NCBI GenBank assembly: GCA_945889015.1
Contig: CAMDBL010000014.1
Coordinates: 1 to 37,166 of the forward strand
DNA length: 37,166 bases
Reading direction: 5' to 3'
From: Devosia equisanguinis
GTDB taxonomy: Bacteria > Pseudomonadota > Alphaproteobacteria > Rhizobiales > Hyphomicrobiaceae
Shown here one piece after another: positions 16,681-24,010 of this stretch. Positions within the stretch are counted from its first letter, which is position 1, and each line of letters begins with the position of its first letter. The notes beneath the pieces are model-generated. The model did not search any database and was not told the origin of the DNA. It saw only the letters and a program-made list of their open reading frames with translations. A program made the position numbers and the translations under genes.

Positions 16681-18036
16681 TTACCGCCGCGTCGGGTCGA
16701 AGTGCTTCTTGAGGCCGGCCCAGCAGCTCGCATAATCGTGCTGCAGCGTGCCGAGACCGGCGGCGTAACGCGTGACGATCTGGGGAAAACGGCTCTCCCA
16801 CATGAAGGCCATCGTGTCGGTCTGGCGTTGCGGCTCGAGCTTCATGTTGCTCGCACGCTCGAACGCGGCGACATCAGGACCGTGCGGAAGCATGGCGTTG
16901 TGCAGCGAGAAGCCACCGGGCACGAACCCCTCCGGCTTGGCATCGTAGACGCCCTGCACCAGGCCCATGAACTCGCTCATCACGTTCATGTGGTACCAGG
17001 GCGGCCGGAAGGTGTTCTCGGCCACCATCCAGCGATCGCAGAAAACCACGAAGTCGATATTTGCGGTACCCGGCGTTTCCGACGGCGAGGTCATCACCGT
17101 GTAGATCGACGGATCGGCGTGATCGTAGAGCACCGGGCCGACCGGCGCGTAGTGGCGCAGATCATATTTGTACGGCGCGTAGTTGCCATGCCAGGCGACG
17201 ACATCGAGCGGCGAATGCTCCAGTTCCGTCCGCCAGAGATTGCCGCCCCACTTCACGGTCATCGTGCACGCCCCATCGCGATCCTCGTAGGCGGCGGTGG
17301 GGGTCAGGAAATCGCGCTGGTTCGCCATGCAGTTGGCCCCGATGGGACCGCGCTCGGGCAGAGTGAACGCCCCACCGTAATTCTCGCAGACATAGCCGCG
17401 CGACGGAGCGCCCCTCAACTCGACACGGACCTTGACGCCGCGCGGAATGACGGCGATCTCGCACGGCTCGACATCGATGATGCCGAACTCGGTCGCGAGG
17501 CGCAGATCGCCCTCCTGCGGCACGATCATCATCTCGCCGTCGGCGTTGTAGAAATACTCGTCCTGCATCGAGCGCGTCGCGAAATAGACGTGGACCGCCA
17601 TACCCGCCCTATTGGCGGCATCGCCCGCCGTCGTGATCGTCCGCACGCCGCCGAGGAAGCTCATCGTCTCCTTCGGAATCGGGATGGGACTCCAGCGCAG
17701 CGGCGCGATCGGCATCTCGTGCTCGAGGCACGGCGCAGTACGCCACAGTCCCGGATCGAGCTTCTCGAAGCGGCCCCAGTGCTGCACGGTCGGCCGGATG
17801 CGGTAGAGCCAGGAGCGCTCGTTGGCGATGCGCGGCGCGGTGAACGGCGATCCCGAGATCTGCTCGGCATACAGGCCATACGGGCATCGCTGTGGGCTGT
17901 TGCGTCCGACTGGAAGCGCGCCCGGCAGAGCCTCGCTCTCGAAGCCATTGCCGAAGCCCGACATGTAGCCGGCATTGCCCTCGGCGATCGAGGCCGCGCA
18001 CTCTCGGCTCGGGCGTCTGGCCTTGGAACGGGTCAT
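16681..18036 (-). CDS. hmgA: Homogentisate 1,2-dioxygenase HmgA
   Basis: HmgA opens the aromatic ring of homogentisate to maleylacetoacetate with Fe(II) and O2, in tyrosine and phenylalanine breakdown. The 451-residue protein has the cupin-fold landmarks [40 protein letters not shown] and [12 protein letters not shown]. The iron ligands are visible as His349 and Glu355 ([12 protein letters not shown]) and His385; the spacing equals that of the human enzyme (335/341/371). The ATG at 18036 is preceded by GGGAGGAG. It lies 26 bp behind hpd on the same strand, the preceding enzyme of the pathway. Confidence 0.96.
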   Translation of the reverse strand: MTRSKARRPSRECAASIAEGNAGYMSGFGNGFESEALPGALPVGRNSPQRCPYGLYAEQISGSPFTAPRIANERSWLYRIRPTVQHWGRFEKLDPGLWRTAPCLEHEMPIAPLRWSPIPIPKETMSFLGGVRTITTAGDAANRAGMAVHVYFATRSMQDEYFYNADGEMMIVPQEGDLRLATEFGIIDVEPCEIAVIPRGVKVRVELRGAPSRGYVCENYGGAFTLPERGPIGANCMANQRDFLTPTAAYEDRDGACTMTVKWGGNLWRTELEHSPLDVVAWHGNYAPYKYDLRHYAPVGPVLYDHADPSIYTVMTSPSETPGTANIDFVVFCDRWMVAENTFRPPWYHMNVMSEFMGLVQGVYDAKPEGFVPGGFSLHNAMLPHGPDVAAFERASNMKLEPQRQTDTMAFMWESRFPQIVTRYAAGLGTLQHDYASCWAGLKKHFDPTRR

Positions 18037-18062
18037 CCTGCTCCTCCCTGTCGCGCCGGCGA

Positions 18063-19166
18063 TCAAGAGGCCTCGAGCACACCCCGGCGGAGCTGGTCCT
18101 CCTCGATGCTCTCGAACAGCGCCTTGAAATTCCCCTCGCCGAACCCGTCGTCACCCTTGCGCTGAATGAACTCGAAGAAGATAGGGCCGATCACCGTCTT
18201 GGAGAAGACTTGCAGCAAAATACGGGTCGCGCCGCCGTCGACCACGCCCTCGCCGTCGATCAGGATGCCGTGCCGCTTCATGCGCTCGATCGGCTCGGTG
18301 TGGCCGCGGACACGCTGGCGCGAGCGCTCGTAGTAGGTTTCGGGCGGTCCCGGCATGAACGCGATCCCGCGCGCGGCGATAGCGTCGGTTGCGGTGTAGA
18401 TGTCGTCGCAGCCGACCGCGATGTGCTGGATGCCCTCGCCCTTGTACTGGCGCAGGTACTCCTCGATCTGGCTCTTGTCGTCGGCGCTCTCGTTGATCGG
18501 AATGCGGATCTTCCCGCACGGCGAAGTCAGTGCGCGACTGGTGAGACCCGTGACCTTGCCTTCGATGTTGAAGAAGCGTATCTCGCGGAAATTGAAGGTG
18601 TCACGATAGAACTTGTACCACGTCTCCATGTTGCCGCGCATGACGTTGTGCGTGAGGTGATCGATGTAGTGAAAGCCGACGCCGGCTGGCTGCGGATCAG
18701 CTTCCCCCAACCAGTCGAACTCGGCGGTGTAGGGCGAGCCCTTCGCACCATACGTCTCGACCAAATAGAGCAGTGAGCCGCCGATTCCGATCACGGCCGG
18801 TACGTCGAGCGTTTTGTCTGCCCCGGGGTATTCCCTGCCTCCGAGGTCGAGCACGCGCCTCAGGGCATGCCGGGCGTCCACCACGCGCCACGCCATCGCC
18901 GGCGCGCAGGGCCCGTGCTCGCCAGTAAAGCGGACGGCGTGCGAGCCAGGCTCACGATTGAGCACATAGTTGATGCTGCCCTGCCGATAGAGCGAGATAT
19001 CCTTGCTCCGATGTCGGGCGATCTCCGTGTACCCCATCCGCTCGAACAACACCTCGATCTCGGCCGGATCAGGATGGGCGAACTCGACGAACTCGAACCC
19101 ATCCGTACCCGCCGGATTGGCGGCGCTGATCACGGCGGGCGGTGCATCGTGCGGGAAAGGACCCAT
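18063..19166 (-). CDS. hppD: 4-Hydroxyphenylpyruvate dioxygenase Hpd
   Basis: Hpd converts 4-hydroxyphenylpyruvate to homogentisate using Fe(II) and O2, feeding HmgA encoded just downstream. The 367-residue protein has two vicinal-oxygen-chelate modules. The iron ligands are His170 (YIDHLTHNV), His248 ([11 protein letters not shown]) and Glu332 ([19 protein letters not shown]). AGGAG precedes the ATG at 19166. The gene diverges from an Lrp/AsnC regulator across a 118-bp gap that carries a FNR/FixK-like site, so its control may answer both amino-acid supply and oxygen. Confidence 0.95.
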   Translation of the reverse strand: MGPFPHDAPPAVISAANPAGTDGFEFVEFAHPDPAEIEVLFERMGYTEIARHRSKDISLYRQGSINYVLNREPGSHAVRFTGEHGPCAPAMAWRVVDARHALRRVLDLGGREYPGADKTLDVPAVIGIGGSLLYLVETYGAKGSPYTAEFDWLGEADPQPAGVGFHYIDHLTHNVMRGNMETWYKFYRDTFNFREIRFFNIEGKVTGLTSRALTSPCGKIRIPINESADDKSQIEEYLRQYKGEGIQHIAVGCDDIYTATDAIAARGIAFMPGPPETYYERSRQRVRGHTEPIERMKRHGILIDGEGVVDGGATRILLQVFSKTVIGPIFFEFIQRKGDDGFGEGNFKALFESIEEDQLRRGVLEAS

Positions 19167-19187
19167 CGCGCATCTCCTGCATGCGAT

Positions 19188-19201
19188 TTGACGTAGATCA
19201 A
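19188..19201. promoter_or_regulatory. FNR/FixK-like box upstream of hpd
   Basis: TTGACGTAGATCAA matches the TTGAT-N4-ATCAA consensus at nine of its ten defined positions. It lies 22-35 bp upstream of the hpd start codon. So close to the gene, bound protein would more likely repress than activate, which would make sense for an O2-consuming enzyme. Confidence 0.4.
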
Positions 19202-19284
19202 TTTAGCTCACCGAACACGCAAGGGGCTTGCAAAGCATCCTCTGGAAACCTCAGATACGCATAGATCATGCATTTTTTTGCCTT

Positions 19285-19866
19285 ATGGCGCACGAGATCC
19301 GCATGGATGCTTTCGACATCAAGTTGCTGGCCGCGCTGCAGCGGGACGGACGCCTCACCAACTTCGAGTTGGCGGAATGCGTCGGCCTCTCCGCCTCGCA
19401 GTGCTCGCGGCGCAGGGTAGCGCTCGAGGAAGCCGGCGTCATCGAAAGCTATCGAGCGCATCTGTCGGCGGAAGCGCTGGGGCTTGGCGTCGCCGTGTTC
19501 GTGCAGGTGACGCTCGCCACCCACTCGCCCGACAACTCCAAACGCTTCAAATCCTTGATCGAGGGTCTGGACGAGGTGCAGGAAGCCTATGCACTGACCG
19601 GCGAAGCCGACTATCTGGTCAAGCTTGTTGCGGCGGACCTTAAGGCATTGTCGCGCATCCTCAACGAGATCTTCTTGCCGCACGAGAGCGTCGCTCACGT
19701 CAGATCTTCCGTCGTCCTCGACCGTCTGAAAGAGACGTCGCGGCTGCCGCTGTCGCACCTCTCAGCACCCGGAGCAGAGAAGCCGGAGCACGTTTCGGGG
19801 AAAACCAGAACCACGCGGCACGGGCGCGGCCGTCGCTCCGATCAGACGACTGATCGAAGAAAATAG
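19285..19866 (+). CDS. Lrp/AsnC-family transcriptional regulator
   Basis: About 193 residues: an N-terminal helix-turn-helix (MDAFDIKLLAALQRDGRLTN, then LAECVGLSASQCSRRRVALEEAGVI) and a C-terminal effector domain (RAM/SAM fold) with the EAYALTGEADYLVKLVAADL segment typical of amino-acid-sensing Lrp/AsnC proteins. The last ~35 residues are a basic, poorly ordered tail. It is divergent from hpd-hmgA, so it likely senses an aromatic amino acid or a pathway product and controls that operon. ATGs at 19285 and 19303 are both possible starts; neither has a strong ribosome binding site. Confidence 0.85.
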   Translation: MAHEIRMDAFDIKLLAALQRDGRLTNFELAECVGLSASQCSRRRVALEEAGVIESYRAHLSAEALGLGVAVFVQVTLATHSPDNSKRFKSLIEGLDEVQEAYALTGEADYLVKLVAADLKALSRILNEIFLPHESVAHVRSSVVLDRLKETSRLPLSHLSAPGAEKPEHVSGKTRTTRHGRGRRSDQTTDRRK

Positions 19867-20013
19867 CCGGGATCCTAGCCTCACGCCCAAACCCCGCCAC
19901 AATCATCAGTCATCAGCCGGCCTCCCTTACGGACGCCATGGGTGCCGGCTCTTCGAGACCGGCCTGGCGCGCGCCGCTCTGCGGAGTGCGTGTTCCGCTT
20001 CCATCGGGGATCC

Positions 20014-20085
20014 GAGGCCGTAGCTCAGTGGTAGAGCATCCGGGCAACCGGAAGGTCTGGGGTTCGATTCCCCGGGGCTTCTCCA
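20014..20085 (+). ncRNA. tRNA-like RNA with GCAA tetraloop instead of an anticodon loop
   Basis: The sequence folds as a tRNA: acceptor GAGGCCG/GGGCTTC with six of seven pairs, D-stem GCTC/GAGC with the GG-bearing loop AGTGGTA, T-arm with loop TTCGATT, a 5-nt variable loop, and an encoded CCA end (20083-20085). The anticodon stem TCCGG (20039-20043) / CCGGA (20048-20052) is perfect but closes on only four bases, GCAA (20044-20047), a GNRA tetraloop. There is no anticodon, so it cannot decode. It may be a tRNA mimic or an inactivated tRNA. Confidence 0.7.
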
Positions 20086-20158
20086 AGCGACTAGCTCAGT
20101 GGTTAGAGCACCTGACTGTTAATCAGGCTGTCGCGGGTTCGATTCCCGCTTCGCACCC
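20086..20158 (+). tRNA. tRNA-Asn(GTT)-like gene with defective acceptor stem
   Basis: D-arm GCTC-AGTGGTTA-GAGC, anticodon stem CCTGA/TCAGG around loop CTGTTAA (anticodon GTT at 20118-20120), variable CTGTC and T-arm GCGGG-TTCGATT-CCCGC are all canonical. The acceptor ends pair only at the four central positions (GCGA/TCGC); both outer pairs and the innermost one mismatch, and no CCA is encoded. It begins directly at the CCA of the preceding tRNA-like gene. It may be a degenerate tRNA or a second tRNA-shaped functional RNA; a normal tRNA-Asn presumably exists elsewhere. Confidence 0.6.
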
Positions 20159-20472
20159 TCCGTAAAAGGAGGACTACACACGGGAAGCCGGCTGCTTCTC
20201 CAGTCTTTGCGGCCAATCTCCGAGCTTCGGCGAGGAGTGAGACTGCAAGGCCAAGCGTCGAGACGCTTCGCGCTCCCGCGGATACCGTCCGGCGGCAACG
20301 CCCGAGCCCGGGCTCCGGCGCGCTGCACTCTGCGGAGGCGGCGCGGACGCAACCCAGGGCACACGGCCGCGCCACCGGGCTCAAGCGGGAGCCCGCGCAC
20401 TCGCCGTGGGGCGGCGGCCGGCGACCTGAGCGGTCGATGTTTTTTGCAAGAAGAAGAAAAGGAGATTTCCAG
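20159..20472 (+). other. Hairpin-rich leader between tRNA-like genes and the slipin gene
   Basis: No protein is recognised in these 314 bp. Several perfect hairpins follow one another: GAAGC/GCTTC near 20188, AAGCGTC-GA-GACGCTT (20253-20268), the palindrome GAGCCCGGGCTC near 20310, and CGGGCTC/GAGCCCG near 20380-20400. CCTCC/GGAGG straddles the 3' side of the second tRNA-like gene (about 20157-20171). It ends in the AAGGAG ribosome binding site of the slipin gene. It could be a long 5' leader or a further non-coding RNA. Confidence 0.45.
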
Positions 20473-21636
20473 ATGAACCGGGCCGGCTTTCTGAATCGCG
20501 TCGTGACCGTCAAAGACGACGAGCGCGCGTTCCTCATCCGCGACGGCCGGTTCGAGCGCCTGCTCGGGCCCGGCCGCCACACGCTGTTCGACCCCTTCGG
20601 CCATTGCAGCGCCGAGGTGGTGAAGATCGTGCGCGCCGAGCTGCCGGCCGACCGGGCGCTGTTGATGCAGCGCACGCACCCGGCGGTGGCGGACGAGCAT
20701 GTCGAGATCGTCCAGGCAGGCCCGACGGAAGTGGCGATCATCTCATTCGACGGCGAGCCCAAGCACCTCGTCATGCCCAACACCACGCGCGCGTTCTGGA
20801 CGTCGGTCACGTCGGTGGAGGTCGAGCGCATCGACACCGCCGCCGACATCCGCGTCGCCAAGCGTCACCTCGACAGGATCGACCTCGCCCGCAATACGGT
20901 CGTGGTGCAGGCCGTGGTCGAGGCGCACGAGGCGGGTCTTCTGATCGTCGATGGTGAGCTGACCGAGCGGCTGAAGCCCGGGCGACATGCGTTCTGGCAG
21001 GTCGGTCGCACGGTCCGTATCCAGAAGGTCGACCTGCGTCCGACGCCGCTCGAGGTGACGGCGCAGGAGATCCTGACCAAGGACCGCGTCGGAATCCGCG
21101 TGACGCTGACCGCCTTCTACCGGGTCGTCGATCCGGAGAAGGCGGCAATGACCACGGGCGATCTCGCCAACACGCTGTACCGGCTCGTGCAGTTCGCGAT
21201 CCGGGAGGCGGTGGCGACGCGCACACTCGACGAAATCCTCGCCGCGCGCGACGAGATCGACGGGCAGGTGCGCGGCTACGTGGCGGAGCGGGCGAAGGCG
21301 CTCGGTGCGGAGATCGGCGAGATCGGCGTCAAGGACGTCATCCTGCCGGGCGACGTACGCGAGCTCCTGAACAAGGTCGTGGAGGCGGAGCGGGTGGCGA
21401 AGGCCAATCTGATCCGCCGCCAGGAGGAGACGGCGGCGACGCGGTCCCTGCTGAACACGGCGCGGCTGATGGAGGACAACCCGATCCTCGTCCGCCTGAA
21501 GGAGCTCGAGGCGCTGGAGAAGCTCGTCGAGAAGGTCGGCCGCATCGATCTGCACACTGGCCAAGGCGCCGGTGGCTTCGACGCGCTGCTGACCAACCTG
21601 TACCGGCTGCGCGGGGAGGGCGGAGAGACGAAGTGA
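20473..21636 (+). CDS. Slipin (SPFH/band-7 domain) protein
   Basis: A 387-residue protein with an SPFH domain (about 150-325): VDLRPTPLEVTAQEILTKD, VTLTAFYRVVDPEKA, FAIREAVATRTLDEILAARDEI, then the coiled-coil-like VVEAERVAKANLIRRQEETAATR. Ahead of it stands a duplicated RDGRFERLLGPGRH / VDGELTERLKPGRH motif at residues 23-36 and 159-172. No membrane helix is seen at the N-terminus, unlike stomatin. From memory, similar long slipins are often encoded beside RtcB RNA-ligase loci; no rtcB lies in this window. AAGGAG precedes the ATG at 20473. A terminator hairpin follows. Confidence 0.85.
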   Translation: MNRAGFLNRVVTVKDDERAFLIRDGRFERLLGPGRHTLFDPFGHCSAEVVKIVRAELPADRALLMQRTHPAVADEHVEIVQAGPTEVAIISFDGEPKHLVMPNTTRAFWTSVTSVEVERIDTAADIRVAKRHLDRIDLARNTVVVQAVVEAHEAGLLIVDGELTERLKPGRHAFWQVGRTVRIQKVDLRPTPLEVTAQEILTKDRVGIRVTLTAFYRVVDPEKAAMTTGDLANTLYRLVQFAIREAVATRTLDEILAARDEIDGQVRGYVAERAKALGAEIGEIGVKDVILPGDVRELLNKVVEAERVAKANLIRRQEETAATRSLLNTARLMEDNPILVRLKELEALEKLVEKVGRIDLHTGQGAGGFDALLTNLYRLRGEGGETK

Positions 21637-21644
21637 AAGGGAAA

Positions 21645-21669
21645 GGCGGCCCCTGGCGACGGGGCCGCC
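21645..21669. terminator. Bidirectional terminator between slipin and cytochrome b561 genes
   Basis: GGCGGCCCC (21645-21653) and GGGGCCGCC (21661-21669) form a perfect 9-bp stem with a 7-nt loop between two convergent genes. The tail is pyrimidine-rich in both directions (TCTCTCATTTCC on plus, TTTCCCTTTC on minus). Confidence 0.75.
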
Positions 21670-21673
21670 TCTC

Positions 21674-22264
21674 TCATTTCCGGCCCGGCAGCATGCGGCT
21701 GATGAGACGGTCCTTGAGGCCGAAGTGATGTCCGAGCACCAGTCCGAGGTGGAGGCCGAGCGGCAGCAGAAGCAGGATGGCGCTGGCCACATGGAGCCAT
21801 TGGGCCAGCACCGCCAACCGCGGAGCCGACCCGATCGGATTCGGCAAGTCGAAGATACCGAACAGCCGGACGCCATACCCACCGGCCATGACGTAAACGA
21901 GGCCGCTCAAGGGCATCACGAGCATGGCCGCGTAGAGCAATTGCTCGGCCCTGTGCACCATCACCTGCTCGAGTGGCGTCAGCGTCGGCGCCCATGGCGG
22001 CAGCGCTCCCGAGCGGCGGTTGACGAGGCGGGCGATGGTCAACAACAGCGCCAAAAGGCCGAGCGACTTGTGCCAGTTGTAGTATTCAGCCTGCGTCACA
22101 CCGAGAGTTGTCGCCTCCGCCGGCACCCGCAGCATGATGATTGCCGACGCATACTGCAACGCGAACAGCGCGGCGATCAACCAATGCAGGAGCTTGGTGA
22201 GGGCGCCATAGCCGCTGCTCGAGTTCAGTAATTGCAAGGCTCTCTCCGCAGACTGTCGGGCCAT
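21674..22264 (-). CDS. Cytochrome b561-type membrane protein
   Basis: A 196-residue membrane protein with four hydrophobic helices and histidines placed for two hemes: KLLHWLIAALFALQY (His27), YNWHKSLGLLALLLTI (His70), and LHVASAILLLLPLGLHLGL in the last helices. This is the prokaryotic cytochrome b561 (CybB) pattern, an inner-membrane electron carrier between quinone and another acceptor. The partner is unknown. The ATG at 22264 has only a weak ribosome binding site (GGTAGA). It is convergent with the slipin gene and 37 bp downstream of metZ. Confidence 0.85.
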   Translation of the reverse strand: MARQSAERALQLLNSSSGYGALTKLLHWLIAALFALQYASAIIMLRVPAEATTLGVTQAEYYNWHKSLGLLALLLTIARLVNRRSGALPPWAPTLTPLEQVMVHRAEQLLYAAMLVMPLSGLVYVMAGGYGVRLFGIFDLPNPIGSAPRLAVLAQWLHVASAILLLLPLGLHLGLVLGHHFGLKDRLISRMLPGRK

Positions 22265-22301
22265 TCTACCATGTGACCGACCGAATTCAGACCGGCCACT
22301 G

Positions 22302-23507
22302 CTACCCTCTTGCCGCCATCAGCCCGCGTTCCACGTCCTCGGCGATGTCCTCGTAGGCTTCCAGGCCCACCGACAGCCGGATCATGCCGTCGGAGATGCC
22401 GAGTTCGGCGCGGGCCTCGGACGTGAGGCGCTGGTGCGTCGTCGTGGCGGGATGGGTGACGAGACTCTTGGTGTCGCCGAGGTTGTTGGAGATCTTGGCT
22501 AGGCGTAGCGCGTTCAGGAAGCGGAACGCCGCCGCCTTGTCGCCGTCGATGACGAACGTCACGACCTGCCCGCCGCCGCTCATCTGTCTCTTGATGAGGG
22601 CGGCCTGGGGATGATCGGCGCGACCGCAGTACATGACCTTCGCCATGCCCTTGAGCTTCGCCATGTGGTCCGCGAGGCGTGCCGCCGTCTCGCACTGCGC
22701 CTTGACGCGGATCGGCAGCGTCTCGAGGCTCTTCAGCATCACCCAGGCGTTGAACGGCGACAGCGACGGCCCGGTCTGGCGGACGAAGTCGTGCACGTAC
22801 TTCTTGATGTGGTCCTTGCTCGCCAGCACCACGCCACCGAGGCAGCGGCCCTGGCCGTCGATATGCTTGGTCGCCGAGTACACCACCACGTCGGCGCCGT
22901 GCTGGAGGGGGCGCTGCAGCATCGGGGTCGCGAACACGTTGTCGACGATCGTCACCGCGCCGATGCGCTTGGCGATCTTCGACACGCCGGCGATGTCGAC
23001 GATGTCGAGTGTCGGATTGGCCGGCGTCTCGAAGAAGAAGGCCTTGGTGTTCGGCTTGACCGCACTCTCCCACTGGTTGAGATCGCGGCCGTCGACGAGC
23101 GTGAACTGAATGCCGAAGCGAGGGCAGAGCACCTCGACGATATAGCGGCACGATCCGAACATCGCCTTCGCCGCGATGATATGATCGCCCGCGCTCAAAC
23201 ACGAAAGGATCGAAGCCGTCACCGCCGCCATGCCGGTCGCGGTGGCGCGCGAGTCCTCGGCGCCCTCGAGCAGCCTGATCCGCTCCTCGAACATCGCGAC
23301 GGTCGGATTGCCGAAGCGCGAATACTGGAAGCCCGGATCGAGATTGAGGAAGCGCGCCTCGGCCTGCTCGGCGCTGTTGTAGACGTAGCCCTGCGTGAGG
23401 TACAACGCCTCGGAGGTCTCGCCGAACTGTGAGCGCAGCGTGCCACCGTGCACGAGTTGCGTCTCGGGACGCCAGTTGATGGCTTCGTCTTTCGGATCGG
23501 TCGACAT
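22302..23507 (-). CDS. metZ: O-succinylhomoserine sulfhydrylase MetZ
   Basis: A PLP enzyme that joins sulfide to O-succinylhomoserine to give homocysteine for methionine synthesis. The 401-residue protein has the Cys/Met-metabolism PLP-family parts: FQYSRFGNPT (57-70), ATATGMAAVTASILSCL, FFFETPANPTLDI, VDNVFATP and the PLP-lysine segment VVYSATKHIDGQGR (Lys214). The pattern fits MetZ better than cystathionine lyases, mainly from the QTGPSLSPFNAWVMLKSLETL region and the riboswitch context. A SAM-II riboswitch lies 78 nt upstream, so SAM should lower its expression. Confidence 0.92.
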   Translation of the reverse strand: MSTDPKDEAINWRPETQLVHGGTLRSQFGETSEALYLTQGYVYNSAEQAEARFLNLDPGFQYSRFGNPTVAMFEERIRLLEGAEDSRATATGMAAVTASILSCLSAGDHIIAAKAMFGSCRYIVEVLCPRFGIQFTLVDGRDLNQWESAVKPNTKAFFFETPANPTLDIVDIAGVSKIAKRIGAVTIVDNVFATPMLQRPLQHGADVVVYSATKHIDGQGRCLGGVVLASKDHIKKYVHDFVRQTGPSLSPFNAWVMLKSLETLPIRVKAQCETAARLADHMAKLKGMAKVMYCGRADHPQAALIKRQMSGGGQVVTFVIDGDKAAAFRFLNALRLAKISNNLGDTKSLVTHPATTTHQRLTSEARAELGISDGMIRLSVGLEAYEDIAEDVERGLMAARG

Positions 23508-23584
23508 GGCGCGCGGACTCCCTCGTAGGGGCCGACTTTGCCGCTGACGAAAACCGGGCGCCTGTATAGACGGGTAACGCGCAC

Positions 23585-23641
23585 GGCCTTTTTAGCGGAG
23601 TTATTTAACGTGGCTGCAAGCCGGCCGGCCAAATCACCACG
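23585..23641 (-). promoter_or_regulatory. SAM-II riboswitch ahead of metZ
   Basis: On the minus strand the segment begins CGTGGTGATTTGG, contains CTTGCAGCCACGTTAAATAA and ends CCGCTAAAAAGGCC. CGTGG and CCACG form the P1 stem. The conserved TGATTT, TTGCA, AAAT and GCTAAAAAGG blocks of SAM-II are in the right order for its pseudoknot. SAM binding should reduce metZ expression. The ~78-nt distance from its 3' end to the start codon is longer than the usual near-RBS placement. Confidence 0.85.
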
Positions 23642-23725
23642 AGTGCTGGCGCTCTCTTAGGCCCGGCGCGGAACGCGGTCAAGACGAGGCACCGGCAGCG
23701 GTTGAGCGCGGATGCCGTAGCGGGC

Positions 23726-23863
23726 CGTAGGCTGGGTTAGCGTCGACCGCCACGGTCTTCGTGTAAAGCGATGTATGACCCGGAGCGTAGTCCAGCAGAT
23801 GCGTGGTGCCGTGGATGCTGGGTTACGGACCAGCGCTGCGCGCCGCTCCTAACCCAGCCTACG
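23726..23863. repeat. Palindromic intergenic element, GTAGGTTGGGT family (copy 2)
   Basis: Perfect 15-bp terminal inverted repeats CGTAGGCTGGGTTAG (23726-23740) and complement (23849-23863). An inner TGCTGGGTTACGG segment matches the equivalent part of the copy at 2747-2869. No coding capacity. It lies between the metZ promoter region and the next element. Confidence 0.7.
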
Positions 23864-23899
23864 CTTGAAAATCGGCGAGCTGATAAGAGACCGGTAGAT

Positions 23900-24010
23900 G
23901 TAGGTCGGAGCGAGGCGGCCCTGCACGTGCCGCCGGAGGTCCGACGGATCGCGTTGTGGATGTCGGACCTCCCCCGGCTGAGTGCAGGTGCCGGGGTCGC
24001 CCCGACCTAC
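23900..24010. repeat. GTAGGTCGG palindromic element overlapping the hlyD stop
   Basis: Ends GTAGGTCGG (23900-23908) and CCGACCTAC (24002-24010) are perfect complements. Inside, GGAGGTCCGAC and GTCGGACCTCC form a perfect 11-bp pair. The four alternating half-units copy the architecture of the GTAGGTTGGGT elements with a different core. Its right end contains the stop codon of the minus-strand membrane fusion gene. Confidence 0.65.

Noticed and set aside
19938-20165. Open frame of 75 codons across both tRNA-like genes
   Set aside because: Its protein repeats the VVEH/WLEH...GSIP pattern that arises when tRNA genes are translated; the RNA folds explain the sequence.
20370-20395. GG-N10-GC spacing resembling a sigma-54 promoter ahead of the slipin gene
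   Set aside because: Only the GG and GC pairs fit; the flanking consensus is poor, so RtcR/sigma-54 control is not supported.
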